9,637 nucleotides of DNA from NCBI GenBank assembly GCA_035317085.1, contig DATHHS010000314.1, positions 1-9,637 of the forward strand. Reading direction: 5' to 3'. Positions 1-7,355 of this stretch are shown one piece after another; position 1 is the stretch's first letter; each line of letters starts with the position of its first letter. Made by a program: the position numbers and the translations under genes. Source of the DNA: VBDM01 sp035317085 (GTDB lineage: Bacteria; Pseudomonadota; Gammaproteobacteria; Burkholderiales; SG8-39). The notes beneath the pieces are model-generated. The model was not told the origin of the DNA. It searched no databases and saw only the letters and a list, made by a program, of their open reading frames with translations.

Positions 1-921
1 CGTCCAGCTGGCGTCGCGCACCGTGGCATCGTTGCCGTCCATGTCGCCGTTGCGGATCGCGGTGATGGGACGCCACGTGTTGTAGTGGAATTTCGCGTCC
101 CATTCCAGGATGTAGCAGTTGCCCAGGCCCATCGCGAGCAACGCGAAGAGGCGAGCGTTGTCGGCGAGACTGAGCCCGCGCGCGGCGCCGACCTGCGCGG
201 CGGCCTGGAACCAGGCCGGCGTGAAATTGGTCTGCGTCCAGTAGCGCACGGCCTCGCCCTGCTCCGCGGTGCGCTTCGTGCTTTTCGCGCCGCCGAGGTC
301 CTTGGTCTCGTTGAAGTCCCGCGCGTAGAGCGCGCTCGACAGCGCTGGCGGCGGGCCAGGCCTGAATTGGTCGGCGCTCTTCAGTCCCCAGGGCTTCGCT
401 AGAGCGTATTGTGGGAAGACCGGCGGGGTCGTCGGAACCCACACTCCGGGACTGGTCACTGGCCGGTAAGTGTCGGGCACATTGGTCGCGTCGTTCGCGC
501 GCTCCGCATAGAACGCCGTGGCGATCTGCTCGCCGAGCGCGATGCCCTCGGTCCTCTCTGCTCGATCCGGAATGGATTTGAGCGACAGTGCGTAGGCCTC
601 GTCGATTTTCGCTTTCTGGTCCGGATAGAGCTGGACGAGCATTTGCCGCGCGGCGGCGGCGGCGGCGGCCTCGGCCGACGCCTTGGGCGCCACGGGGACG
701 GTCGCGGAGAAGCGCGTGTAGCGGGCCTGCACGGAATTGACCGCGTCGGACATCGCGACATTCATCATCGCCATGCTGCGGGTCCACGGATTGCCCGCGA
801 CGTTCGCGGCTTTCATGACTTCTATTGCGGTTTGATTCCAGTCGGTGATGACGTCGGCATGGGCAACGGGCGCACCCGCGAACAGCGTCAAACCGATGAT
901 TGCCGAATGTAGTGTTTTCAT
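1..921 (-). CDS. Vanadium-dependent haloperoxidase / PAP2-family exported protein, C-terminus off the window
   Basis: Reading minus from ATG at 919-921, the frame is open to the window edge: 307 residues with no stop. Residues 1-22 form a signal peptide (basic start, hydrophobic core, AHA cleavage site before Asp23), so the protein is probably periplasmic or secreted. Residues 277-285 read KFHYNTWRP, which fits the K-x6-R-P phosphate/vanadate-binding motif of the family with Lys277 and Arg284. The region just before it is helical. The remaining PSGH and SRxxxGxH motifs, including the catalytic and vanadate-ligand histidines, would lie beyond position 1, so completeness cannot be judged. Family members are either haloperoxidases (halide oxidation with peroxide) or acid phosphatases, and the visible part cannot decide. 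A GGAGG Shine-Dalgarno lies 7 bases before the ATG. Residues 85-91 are seven alanines encoded by a GCC run. It appears to be transcribed alone from the 922-1288 region. Confidence 0.85.
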   Translation of the reverse strand, partial: MKTLHSAIIGLTLFAGAPVAHADVITDWNQTAIEVMKAANVAGNPWTRSMAMMNVAMSDAVNSVQARYTRFSATVPVAPKASAEAAAAAAARQMLVQLYPDQKAKIDEAYALSLKSIPDRAERTEGIALGEQIATAFYAERANDATNVPDTYRPVTSPGVWVPTTPPVFPQYALAKPWGLKSADQFRPGPPPALSSALYARDFNETKDLGGAKSTKRTAEQGEAVRYWTQTNFTPAWFQAAAQVGAARGLSLADNARLFALLAMGLGNCYILEWDAKFHYNTWRPITAIRNGDMDGNDATVRDASWT

Positions 922-946
922 TGATCGCCTCCTTGGTTGTCGTAGA

Positions 947-966
947 CCGCAGATAGCACCCTGCGG
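947..966. repeat. Inverted repeat CCGCAG-N8-CTGCGG upstream of haloperoxidase
   Basis: Perfect 6-bp arms (947-952 and 961-966) flank 8 bases, about 25 bases before the haloperoxidase start and just ahead of its Shine-Dalgarno. It could be an operator or a leader hairpin in the mRNA. The arms are short enough that chance is a real alternative in GC-rich DNA. Confidence 0.4.
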
Positions 967-1115
967 ACAATTGCTACGATCCGAATTAAACAGGCGATCG
1001 AAGGTCCGGAAAATCAGCCTGAAGGAGGGTCCGCGCGACCCGCTTTGCTACCGCGCGATGTCGCAACCACATGAAGAGGTTGGCTTCCTGGATCCCTAAC
1101 GAGATATGCCGATGC

Positions 1116-1143
1116 AGTACTTTGGTCCCGGGACTGAAGTATT
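1116..1143. promoter_or_regulatory. 28-bp near-palindrome centred on CCCGGG, candidate regulator site
   Basis: The two 14-base halves are complementary at 11 of 14 positions, and the three exceptions are G-T type. There is no loop, so it suits a dimeric DNA-binding protein better than an RNA terminator. Each half reads outward as GGGACYRAAGTA, with GGGACTGAAGTATT on plus and GGGACCAAAGTACT on minus. This resembles a degenerate DosR-type box (GGGACTWWAGTCCC) of the NarL/FixJ response regulators, here as two copies back to back. It lies about 195 bases upstream of the haloperoxidase start. The regulator assignment is inference. Confidence 0.5.
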
Positions 1144-1288
1144 ACGCCGGCGCTGCGCGCCCGGGGTCATGCGCGCGGGTCTGTCCCGGTTTCTAGTTGG
1201 GCACGCGCAGAAGCGAAATACTCAAAGCTCTCGGCGCCATCTCGGGCTGAAGCTGGATTTTCCTTTCGCCGGCGGAGCGGCGGCGGTT

Positions 1289-1594
1289 TCACATCCCCAG
1301 AATTCTTCCGATCTCCAGGATGTAGGGACCGGCCTTCAGTCCGTCGGCGACCACGGTGTCCAGCCCGTTCTCGATCGCCTGGCGCATGCCGTGCAATCCT
1401 TCCCTCACCCAGTGATGGCGGCGGATGGGCGAATTGAGGACGTTCTTCAGCGTTTCGACCTCGTCCCTCAATAGCTGCATATCGCGGGACCCGCTCCGGA
1501 CTTTCGCCAGATCCCGTTCCAGGGCGTCGACGAGCTGCGCCACTTTTTCCAGATCGACTTTCTTCGTCTCTTCGTCCTTTCCTTTCGCTACCAT
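1289..1594 (-). CDS. Conserved hypothetical helical protein, last gene of the stress operon
   Basis: A 101-residue soluble protein with no signal peptide or membrane segment. The N-terminus is very rich in Lys and Glu. Residues about 13-56 have heptad-like hydrophobic spacing (VDLEKVAQLVDALERDLAKV, then LLRDEVETLKNVL) typical of a coiled coil. The C-terminal half (HHWVREGLHGMRQAIENGL, then GLKAGPYILEIGRIL) looks like one or two amphipathic helices. ATG at 1594 has a GGAGGTGT Shine-Dalgarno with good spacing. The gene starts 57 bases after the acyl-CoA synthetase/GNAT stop on the same strand, so it is probably co-transcribed and may be a partner or target of that enzyme. I recognise no named family and assign no function. 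Confidence 0.75.
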   Translation of the reverse strand: MVAKGKDEETKKVDLEKVAQLVDALERDLAKVRSGSRDMQLLRDEVETLKNVLNSPIRRHHWVREGLHGMRQAIENGLDTVVADGLKAGPYILEIGRILGM

Positions 1595-1651
1595 GGGTAC
1601 ACCTCCGATGTGCTGTTCAACCGTCTCCGCGACTTTAGCGTGTTTCGGACC

Positions 1652-4378
1652 TCAAACGATGCCCCGATTCTCATCCAGGACGAGCGTAGCCTGTTTCAGG
1701 CTCGCGTCTTCCGGATGGTCCGCAATTTTGAATCCGAGCGTCTTGCACAGGCCGAGCATCGCCTGGTTGCCCCCCAGGATGTGGCCCACCATGGTGCGCA
1801 GCCCGCGCCGGCGCGCGACTTCGATCAGGCGCTCCAGCATGCGCCGCCCCACTCCCTTGCCTTGCCACGGGTCCGCCACGACGAGAGCGAACTCGCAGGT
1901 CTGCGCGTCCGGATTGGTGACGTAGCGGGCGACCCCGATCTCGATTTTCCGCCCGCCTTCCTCGCGCACGGCGACGAAGGCCATTTCCCGGTCGTAGTCG
2001 ATCTGTGTGAAGCGGATCAGCATCGCGGGGTTGAGTTCGCGCACGGTGTTCATGAAGCGGAAATAGCGGCTGTTCTGCGAGAGATTGCGGACGAACTCCT
2101 GCTCCATGTCCGCGTCCTCGGGTCGGATCGCTCGCAGCGTGACCGAGACGCCGTCCGCCAGCAGCAGAACGCTCGTCAGGTCGGCAGGATAAGGATGGAT
2201 CGCCATGTGCGCATAGCGGTTGCGTGTCGGCGGCGAGTCCCTCAGGACGATGCGGGCGTCGACGGCCACGGCCCCGTTTTCGTCGACGATGAGCGGATTG
2301 ATATCGAGCTCGTCGATCCAGGGCAGCTCGCACACCATTTCCGACACGCGCAGCAATACCGCTTCCAGCGCCCCCATGTCGATCGCGGGCTTGTCGCGGA
2401 ACGCGGCCAGGAGCTTGGCGATTCGCGTCTCCTGGATCATATCGCCGACGAGGAAGGCGTTCAGCGGCGGAAGCGCGACCGCGCGGTCGCGCTGGATTTC
2501 CACCATCGTGCCGCCCGCGCCAAAGGTGATCGCCGGTCCGAAAACCGAGTCGCGCATCACGCCGATCATCAGCTCCCGTCCGTGGGGCCTTACGATCATG
2601 GGCTCGACCGTGACGCCGCTGAGGCGCGCCGACGGCGAGCGCTTGTGAACCGCATCCAGCATCTCCTGATAGGCGGCGAACGCCGCTTCGGCGCTTGCCA
2701 CATTGAGCCGCACGCCATCCACGTCGCTCTTGTGGGTGATATCGGGGGAATCGATCTTCATTGCGACGGGAAAGCCGATCTCCTGCGCCATGAGCATCGC
2801 CTCGTTGGCCGAGTGCGCGAGGACAGTCCGTGCGATCGGGATGCGGAACGCGGCAAGCACGGCCTTCGATTCGGTCTCGCTCAGGAGCTTGCGGCCCTGC
2901 GCCAGCACCGATTCGATGACGAACACCGCGCCGCGGCGATCGGGCGCGGCCTCATCCGCGAGAGGTCCCGGCGTTTGCAGCAGCAGGCGCTGGTTGCGGT
3001 AAAAGGCGGCGAGATGCGCGAACATCTCCACGGCCGGATCGGGCGTGCGAAACACGGGGATGCGCGCCTCCTGCAGGACCTTGCGTCCGGCGATCACGCT
3101 TGCCTCCCCCATCCAGCAGGCGATGAGCGGTTTTGCCGCGCCACGCGCCGTTTCCGCGACCACGCGCGCGATCCCTTCGGCGTCGGTCATGGCCTGCGGC
3201 GTGAGTATCGTCAATACGCCGTCGACGCCCTCGTCGGCGAGGCAGGCGGCGACTGCGGCGCGGTAGCGCTCGGCTCCGGCGTCTCCGATGAGATCGACCG
3301 GGTTGCCGTGCGACCAGGTGGAGGGGAGCACGCGGCGCAATTCTTCCACGGTGGCGGCGGACAACTCGGCGAGAGCGAGACCGAAATCGGCGGCGCGGTC
3401 TGCCGCCATGACTCCCGGGCCGCCGCCGTTGGTGATCACCGCGAGCCGGCTCCCTTGCGGGCGCACGCGGGAAGCAAGCGCCTGCGCCGCGGCAACGAGC
3501 TGTCCGATGCTGCTCACTCGCACCACGCCCGCGCGCTTGACCGCGGCATCGAACACGTCGTCGGCCCCGACGATGGCCCCGGTGTGAGAAACCACCGCGC
3601 GCGATCCTGCCGGGTGCCGGCCGACTTTCATGACAATGACGGGCTTCACGCGCGCGGCGGCGCGCAGGCTGGAGAGGAAGCGCCGCGCATCGCGTATTCC
3701 TTCGATGTAGAGAAGAATGTGCTCGGTGCTTGGATCGTTCGCCAGATAGTCGATGATCTCGCCGAAGTCGATGTCGGTCGAACCGCCCAGCGACACGACG
3801 CTCGAGAAGCCGACCTTGTTGGGCGCTGCCCAGTCGAGCATGGCGGTGCATACGGCCCCGGACTGCGACACTAGGCCGAGCGATCCGGGGAGCGCCGTGC
3901 CGCGCGCGAAGGTGGCGTTCAGCCCGATCTCCGGCCGCATGATGCCGAGGCAATTCGGTCCGATGAGGCGCACGCCATGCCGGCGGGCGTTGTCCAGGAC
4001 CACGCGCTCCAGTGCCTTGCCTTCCGGGCCCGCTTCGGAAAAGCCGGCGGTGATCACCACCGCGGCACGCACTCCGGCCCGCCCGCACTGATCGATCACC
4101 TCCGGCACGGTCTGCGCCGGCGTCGCGATCACCGCGAGATCCGCCGGTTGCGGCAGCTGTGCCACGGATGCGTAGCACGGTACGCCGCTGACGCTGGAAT
4201 ATTTCGGATTGATTGCGAACAGCGAGCCTTTGAAGCCCGCGGCCAGCATGTTGGAGACGAGCGTCGTGCCGACCTTGCCGCTTCTCTCGCTTGCGCCTAC
4301 GATCGCGACCGACGCCGGTTCGAAGAGCGGCGTGAGGTAGTGGCGATTCGAGATGTCTTTCGCGACTTCGGCCTTCAT
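1652..4378 (-). CDS. ADP-forming acyl-CoA synthetase fused to GNAT acetyltransferase (Pat/YfiQ type)
   Basis: A 908-residue cytosolic protein. The order is a CoA-binding Rossmann domain (about 14-145, with VAIVGAS), succinyl-CoA-ligase-like domains (about 150-465), an ATP-grasp domain (about 495-715) and a GNAT domain (about 738-905). The layout and length match Salmonella Pat (YfiQ, about 886 residues), which acetylates and inactivates acetyl-CoA synthetase. GNAT landmarks are present: TQIDYDREMAFVAV (791-804), Glu829 in CEFALVV at the place of the Pat catalytic Glu, and the acetyl-CoA loop QGKGVGRR (839-846). Unlike Salmonella Pat, the synthetase half keeps His265 in SHTGAIVG, the expected phosphohistidine, as well as His549 in THKSD. 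It may therefore be a working acyl-CoA synthetase as well as an acetyltransferase. ATG at 4378 follows GGGTGA and lies 33 bases after the universal stress gene. Confidence 0.9.
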   Translation of the reverse strand: MKAEVAKDISNRHYLTPLFEPASVAIVGASERSGKVGTTLVSNMLAAGFKGSLFAINPKYSSVSGVPCYASVAQLPQPADLAVIATPAQTVPEVIDQCGRAGVRAAVVITAGFSEAGPEGKALERVVLDNARRHGVRLIGPNCLGIMRPEIGLNATFARGTALPGSLGLVSQSGAVCTAMLDWAAPNKVGFSSVVSLGGSTDIDFGEIIDYLANDPSTEHILLYIEGIRDARRFLSSLRAAARVKPVIVMKVGRHPAGSRAVVSHTGAIVGADDVFDAAVKRAGVVRVSSIGQLVAAAQALASRVRPQGSRLAVITNGGGPGVMAADRAADFGLALAELSAATVEELRRVLPSTWSHGNPVDLIGDAGAERYRAAVAACLADEGVDGVLTILTPQAMTDAEGIARVVAETARGAAKPLIACWMGEASVIAGRKVLQEARIPVFRTPDPAVEMFAHLAAFYRNQRLLLQTPGPLADEAAPDRRGAVFVIESVLAQGRKLLSETESKAVLAAFRIPIARTVLAHSANEAMLMAQEIGFPVAMKIDSPDITHKSDVDGVRLNVASAEAAFAAYQEMLDAVHKRSPSARLSGVTVEPMIVRPHGRELMIGVMRDSVFGPAITFGAGGTMVEIQRDRAVALPPLNAFLVGDMIQETRIAKLLAAFRDKPAIDMGALEAVLLRVSEMVCELPWIDELDINPLIVDENGAVAVDARIVLRDSPPTRNRYAHMAIHPYPADLTSVLLLADGVSVTLRAIRPEDADMEQEFVRNLSQNSRYFRFMNTVRELNPAMLIRFTQIDYDREMAFVAVREEGGRKIEIGVARYVTNPDAQTCEFALVVADPWQGKGVGRRMLERLIEVARRRGLRTMVGHILGGNQAMLGLCKTLGFKIADHPEDASLKQATLVLDENRGIV

Positions 4379-4411
4379 GAAATCACCCGGGATGGCCGGA
4401 CCAGGCGGGCC

Positions 4412-4855
4412 TCACCGATAAACCAGCACCGGAATCTTCGAATGCGCGAGGACCTTCTGCGTGACGCTGCCCAGGACCAGCTTGGCGAGGCCGCTCCGCC
4501 CGTGCGACGCCATGAAGATGACGTCGCATTTCTTCCTGCGCGCCGCCGCGACGATGCCGAGGTAGGCGCTGCCCGGCGTGTCGCACAGCGAGTCGAAGCG
4601 CACGCGGCTCGCTTTCGCCAGCTTGGCCATCGCCGCCAGGGTTTTCTCGCCGCTTGCTTCGGACTGGCGCTCGAGCTCGGCGATCACCCTCCCGTCGACG
4701 ATCATGCCGCCGCTGTAGTCGTAGGACTGAATTCTCTCGATGGCGTAATAGCCGACCACTTTGGCTCCGATCTCCTTGGCGAGCCGGATGCCGGACTTCA
4801 CGGCCTTTTCGGCCACTTTCGAACCGTCGGTGGGAATAAGTATGCGTTTGAACAT
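4412..4855 (-). CDS. Universal stress protein, UspA family
   Basis: A 147-residue single-domain cytosolic Usp of usual length. It opens with MFKRILIPTDGS, where Asp10 is the conserved adenine-pocket residue, and ends with PVLVYR. The nucleotide-binding signature G-x2-G-x9-G-S is present as A116-S-H-G119-x9-G129-S130; the first glycine is alanine, so ATP binding is likely but not certain. Usp proteins bind ATP or AMP and support survival under starvation or low oxygen. ATG at 4855 follows AGGAAA. It is the first gene of the set with the acyl-CoA synthetase/GNAT (33 bases downstream) and the helical protein. In enteric bacteria Pat activity is linked to energy and cAMP status, so pairing with a Usp fits an energy-stress operon (inference). 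No strong promoter is visible in the 92 bases upstream. Confidence 0.92.
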   Translation of the reverse strand: MFKRILIPTDGSKVAEKAVKSGIRLAKEIGAKVVGYYAIERIQSYDYSGGMIVDGRVIAELERQSEASGEKTLAAMAKLAKASRVRFDSLCDTPGSAYLGIVAAARRKKCDVIFMASHGRSGLAKLVLGSVTQKVLAHSKIPVLVYR

Positions 4856-4947
4856 TTTGATTTCCTGTTGGGGACCCTGATCTCTATCTTATCCCGCCGG
4901 CGACATCGCCCGGGCAGAACGGTTGAACTACGCACGCTCGTTCGGCG

Positions 4948-6000
4948 TTATGGAATGCCCGCAATATTCACCCGGATCTTGTAGACGCTGGTGCGCGCTG
5001 CGATATACAGGGTCTTGTGGTCGGGATCGCCGAACTCGACGTTGGCGACGAGCTCAGGTGTCAGGATCGTGCCCAGATGCTTGCCTTCGGGCGAGACGAT
5101 CCACACTCCCCCAGCGGCCGATTCCCAGACGTTGCCCTCGACGTCGACCTTCAGGCCGTCGGTGATTCCGGGAGTCGGATCGCCGCTGATGTCGATGAAC
5201 ATCCGGCTGTCGGTTACGGTGTCGTCGGGCAGGACGCGATAGCGCCGCACGTACTTGTCGCGGCTGCCGTTCGCGTAGAGAACTTTTTCGTCCGGCGAGA
5301 GCGCCAGGCCGTTCGGGTTCGGGATGTCGTCGATGATCCGGCTCACCTTGCCGCCCTTGATCATGTAGATGCCTTGGAAGTCCAGGCCCTTGCGCGGATC
5401 CTTTTCGCGCAGGCGCAGGCCACCGTAGGTGTCGGTGAAGTAGATCGTGCCGTTCCGCTTGACGATGACGTCGTTCGGGCCGTTGAATTGCCTGCCTTCG
5501 AAACGGTCAGCGAGGACGGTGCGCTTGCCGTTCTTTTCGATCCGGTCGATCGACCTTCCGGCCCAGGTCGCGATGATGAGCCGGCCCTGCCGGTCGAGGG
5601 CGAGCCCGTTCGAGCCGATCATGTAGAACTTTTCGAACAACGGATCGTCCGGGTTTTTCCCGTTGGTCTGCTCGAAGCCCGCGCGCCAGATGTCCGGCTG
5701 CGTATAGCCGCTGCGGTGCATGTAGATGGACGCCTCGCCCCCGGGCGTGAGCTTGTAGATCACGTTCGCGGGGATGTCGCTCAGGAGCAGGTAGCGGCCC
5801 TTTTCGACCCAGATGAGCCCTTCCGTAAACCCGAAGCCGCCCTTCACCTGCTGCAGCTTGGCGTCGGGGGACACCAGCGAATCGAGCGCCGGGTCGAGTC
5901 TCACGACTGCGGGCTTGTCGCCCTGTGCCTGCGCGCCGGCCGCGCAGACTCCCAGGGCCGCAGCGAACAGGATTGCGGCGGAAATCGAAAGTTTTTTCAT
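4948..6000 (-). CDS. Exported SMP-30/gluconolactonase-family protein
   Basis: 350 residues. Residues 1-26 are a signal peptide (MKK, hydrophobic core, AQA end), so it acts in the periplasm or outside. The rest is a six-bladed propeller of the SMP-30/gluconolactonase/LRE family. Expected metal and active-site segments are visible: GFTEGLIW with Glu60, FNGPNDVIV with Asn176, NPNGLALSPDEK around 228-239, and GITDGLKVDVEGNVW with Asp281. These match the Glu/Asn/Asp metal site, so a lactone- or ester-hydrolysing enzyme using a divalent metal is likely; the substrate is unknown. ATG at 6000 follows GAGG closely. The gene begins 31 bases after the dehydrogenase stop and is the last of its operon. 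A sugar-lactone role is plausible beside a dehydrogenase but not proven. Confidence 0.88.
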   Translation of the reverse strand: MKKLSISAAILFAAALGVCAAGAQAQGDKPAVVRLDPALDSLVSPDAKLQQVKGGFGFTEGLIWVEKGRYLLLSDIPANVIYKLTPGGEASIYMHRSGYTQPDIWRAGFEQTNGKNPDDPLFEKFYMIGSNGLALDRQGRLIIATWAGRSIDRIEKNGKRTVLADRFEGRQFNGPNDVIVKRNGTIYFTDTYGGLRLREKDPRKGLDFQGIYMIKGGKVSRIIDDIPNPNGLALSPDEKVLYANGSRDKYVRRYRVLPDDTVTDSRMFIDISGDPTPGITDGLKVDVEGNVWESAAGGVWIVSPEGKHLGTILTPELVANVEFGDPDHKTLYIAARTSVYKIRVNIAGIP

Positions 6001-6031
6001 GGAACCTCGATCGTGTGCAAACGTCGCCGGA

Positions 6032-7012
6032 TCAATCGCGCTTCAGGGTGCGAAGCCGCTTCGCCGCTTCGCGCTTGAGCGCCCCGGAACCGAATTTGAA
6101 GTGCGTTCTGGACGGCTCTTGTTCTTCGCTCTGCTTGCTGCTGCTGCCGGACACGCCCGAAGAGACCTTCCGCCGCGGCTGCCTGATCGCCGCCGTGATC
6201 TCGGCAAGCGCGGGCGTCTTCGCGCCGTCCTTGAAGGCCTCGAGCTTGCGATAGAGCTCGGCGGCGGCGAGGTGGAAGCCGCCGGGCAGGCCCGCGGCCT
6301 CGAAGCTCGCCGCGATCTCCTCCATCTCGCCGATCCAGCGCCAGGCCTTGCGTGCCTGCACGGTGACGACCTCGGAGCGCTTCTCCAGATCGGGCTGCGA
6401 GAGTTTCCACTCGGCGAGGAGCGCCGCTTCGACGCCTTCGTGCTCGGCGAGCGCGCGTATCGCGGCGAGGAGTGCGGTCGCGCCCTTGGTCCATCCCGCG
6501 TAGCAGGCCTTGAGCGCCGAGGCCGCGCCCGCGCGGGCATCGAGCGGGATGGCTTCGAGCCTGCTTCCTGCGAAGAGCGCGGCGATTTCCTTTGCGGGCC
6601 CGCCCGACAGATACATGCGCGTTCGTCCGCCTTCGACGGGCGGCGGGCCGATGATGCCGCCGTCGACGAAACTCGCGCCGGCCTTCTCGACCGCCCGACC
6701 GACATTGCGCGCGGTCTCCGGCGAGACGGCGTTTGCGTCGACGTAAATCCCGCGGAAACGCCGGCGGGCGACTTCGCGCGCGAGCGCGAGGGCTCCGTGC
6801 GGGGGACAAACCGAAACCGCGACATCGGCGACGCCGAGCGCGCGATCGAGGATGCCGAGATCCTCGATTCCCGCGGCTCGCGCGCGCGAGCGCGTCGCCG
6901 GACTGCGCCCGGCCGATGCCCATACGACCCTCAGTCCGCGCGTGACGAGGCAGGCGCCGATCGCGGCGCCCATTTCTCCGGGATGAAGCAATGCGATCGT
7001 TCGGGTCGACAT
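6032..7012 (-). CDS. NAD(P)-dependent oxidoreductase, 6PGDH-like with DUF1932-type C-terminal domain
   Basis: 326 residues, cytosolic. The N-terminal Rossmann fold (about 4-150) starts with IALLHPGEMGAAIG, the GxMGxxxG dinucleotide motif. ASAGRS at 32-37 after the second strand hints at NADP. The segment VDGGIIGPPP (116-125) and the helical domain with ALKACYAGWTKG (166-177, Lys168 at the usual catalytic-lysine place) fit the 6-phosphogluconate/3-hydroxyisobutyrate dehydrogenase superfamily, DUF1932 branch. The Asn usually four residues after that Lys is Ala172. The substrate is unknown. The last 45 or so residues (about 280-326) are a Ser/Lys/Arg-rich low-complexity tail, longer than I expect for the family. 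It lies 25 bases after the 76-residue gene and 31 bases before SMP-30, so all three are probably one operon. Confidence 0.85.
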   Translation of the reverse strand: MSTRTIALLHPGEMGAAIGACLVTRGLRVVWASAGRSPATRSRARAAGIEDLGILDRALGVADVAVSVCPPHGALALAREVARRRFRGIYVDANAVSPETARNVGRAVEKAGASFVDGGIIGPPPVEGGRTRMYLSGGPAKEIAALFAGSRLEAIPLDARAGAASALKACYAGWTKGATALLAAIRALAEHEGVEAALLAEWKLSQPDLEKRSEVVTVQARKAWRWIGEMEEIAASFEAAGLPGGFHLAAAELYRKLEAFKDGAKTPALAEITAAIRQPRRKVSSGVSGSSSKQSEEQEPSRTHFKFGSGALKREAAKRLRTLKRD

Positions 7013-7037
7013 CTGGGCGCTTGCCGGTCGATGAGTC

Positions 7038-7268
7038 TCAATGTCCCGGCGTGATGATCTGGATATGGTGGCGGCTCACGTTGAGGAAGGGCGCGTTCAT
7101 GATCTTGCGATCGCCGGTCTCCCAGACTTCGGCCTCGGTCACCGCGATGAAGTCCTTGGCCTCGACCATATAATCCGTCACGCGCGCGCCGGCCATCAGC
7201 TCGATGTAGCCCTTGATGCGATACGTTCCGGTCAGGATGGTGACTTTCGTCTTGTTCGGATCCGCCAT
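7038..7268 (-). CDS. Small conserved protein, DUF6812-like
   Basis: A 76-residue soluble protein. The pattern KVTILTGTYRIKGYIEL, GARVTDYM, KDFIAVTEAEVW resembles a small beta-barrel family I associate, from memory, with DUF6812; the function is not known. ATG at 7268 is chosen over the upstream ATG at 7331 because GAGGAG sits 8 bases before it. The extra 21 residues of the longer form (MNYNSVHQ...) are also basic and unstructured, and would overlap the TACAAT -10 box. It is the first gene of the operon leading to the dehydrogenase and SMP-30 protein, and it is divergent from the thioesterase. Confidence 0.72.
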   Translation of the reverse strand: MADPNKTKVTILTGTYRIKGYIELMAGARVTDYMVEAKDFIAVTEAEVWETGDRKIMNAPFLNVSRHHIQIITPGH

Positions 7269-7319
7269 TGGCTCGCTCCTCGGTTGATCTGTCCGACGCC
7301 TCACTCCCTGGTGGACGCT

Positions 7320-7325
7320 ATTGTA
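7320..7325 (-). promoter_or_regulatory. Candidate -10 box for the 7268-4948 operon
   Basis: Minus-strand TACAAT lies about 50 bases before the ATG at 7268 and differs from TATAAT at one base. No good -35 hexamer is seen at 16-18 bases upstream, so the promoter may be activator-dependent or the match may be chance. Confidence 0.4.
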
Positions 7326-7333
7326 GTTCATGC

Positions 7334-7355
7334 GCGTCCGGCCGAGACGGGACGC
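7334..7355. repeat. Inverted repeat GCGTCC-N10-GGACGC between divergent promoters
   Basis: Perfect 6-bp arms (7334-7339 and 7350-7355) flank 10 bases. The right arm abuts the TATAAT box of the plus-strand promoter and the left arm sits about where its -35 would be. That placement suits an operator controlling both divergent units. The arms are short, so this is a candidate only. Confidence 0.4.

Larger units (their letters stand above)
922..1288. other. Gene-free stretch upstream of the haloperoxidase gene
   Basis: These 367 bases separate the end of the three-gene minus operon (stop at 1289) from the start of the haloperoxidase-like gene (921). I find no convincing coding region: the open frames here lack family resemblance or a good ribosome site. 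The stretch holds a 6-bp inverted repeat at 947-966, a small GGGTC/GACCC hairpin at 1027-1041 and a 28-bp near-palindrome at 1116-1143. It must carry the haloperoxidase promoter, but no strong -35/-10 pair stands out; TTTAAT on the minus strand near 979-984 is only a weak -10 candidate. No U-tract terminator is visible after 1289. Confidence 0.6.

Noticed and set aside
651..670. CGG trinucleotide run as a possible phase-variation tract
   Set aside because: It is in frame and encodes seven alanines; gain or loss of units would not shift the frame, so it is unlikely to be a switch.
1027..1041. GGGTC-N5-GACCC hairpin as a terminator for the usp operon
   Set aside because: The stem is only 5 bp, lies more than 240 bases past the last stop codon, and has no T tract.
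1610..3874. Long plus-strand open frame of 754 codons opposite the acyl-CoA synthetase/GNAT gene
   Set aside because: It is rich in His, Arg and Asp with no domain character, and is the mirror of a strongly recognised 908-residue gene; a typical antisense shadow in GC-rich DNA.
4896..4915. GC-rich inverted repeat between SMP-30 and the usp gene as a terminator
   Set aside because: The stem has a bulge and a minimal loop, and no T tract follows on the minus strand.
3977..4984. Plus-strand open frame of 335 codons
   Set aside because: It runs antisense across the stress-protein gene and the start of the synthetase gene; its composition is Arg/His/Ala-rich and no motif is visible.
5017..7054. 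Plus-strand open frames of 353 and 413 codons opposite SMP-30 and the dehydrogenase
   Set aside because: Both are antisense to genes with clear family motifs and show only compositionally biased sequence.
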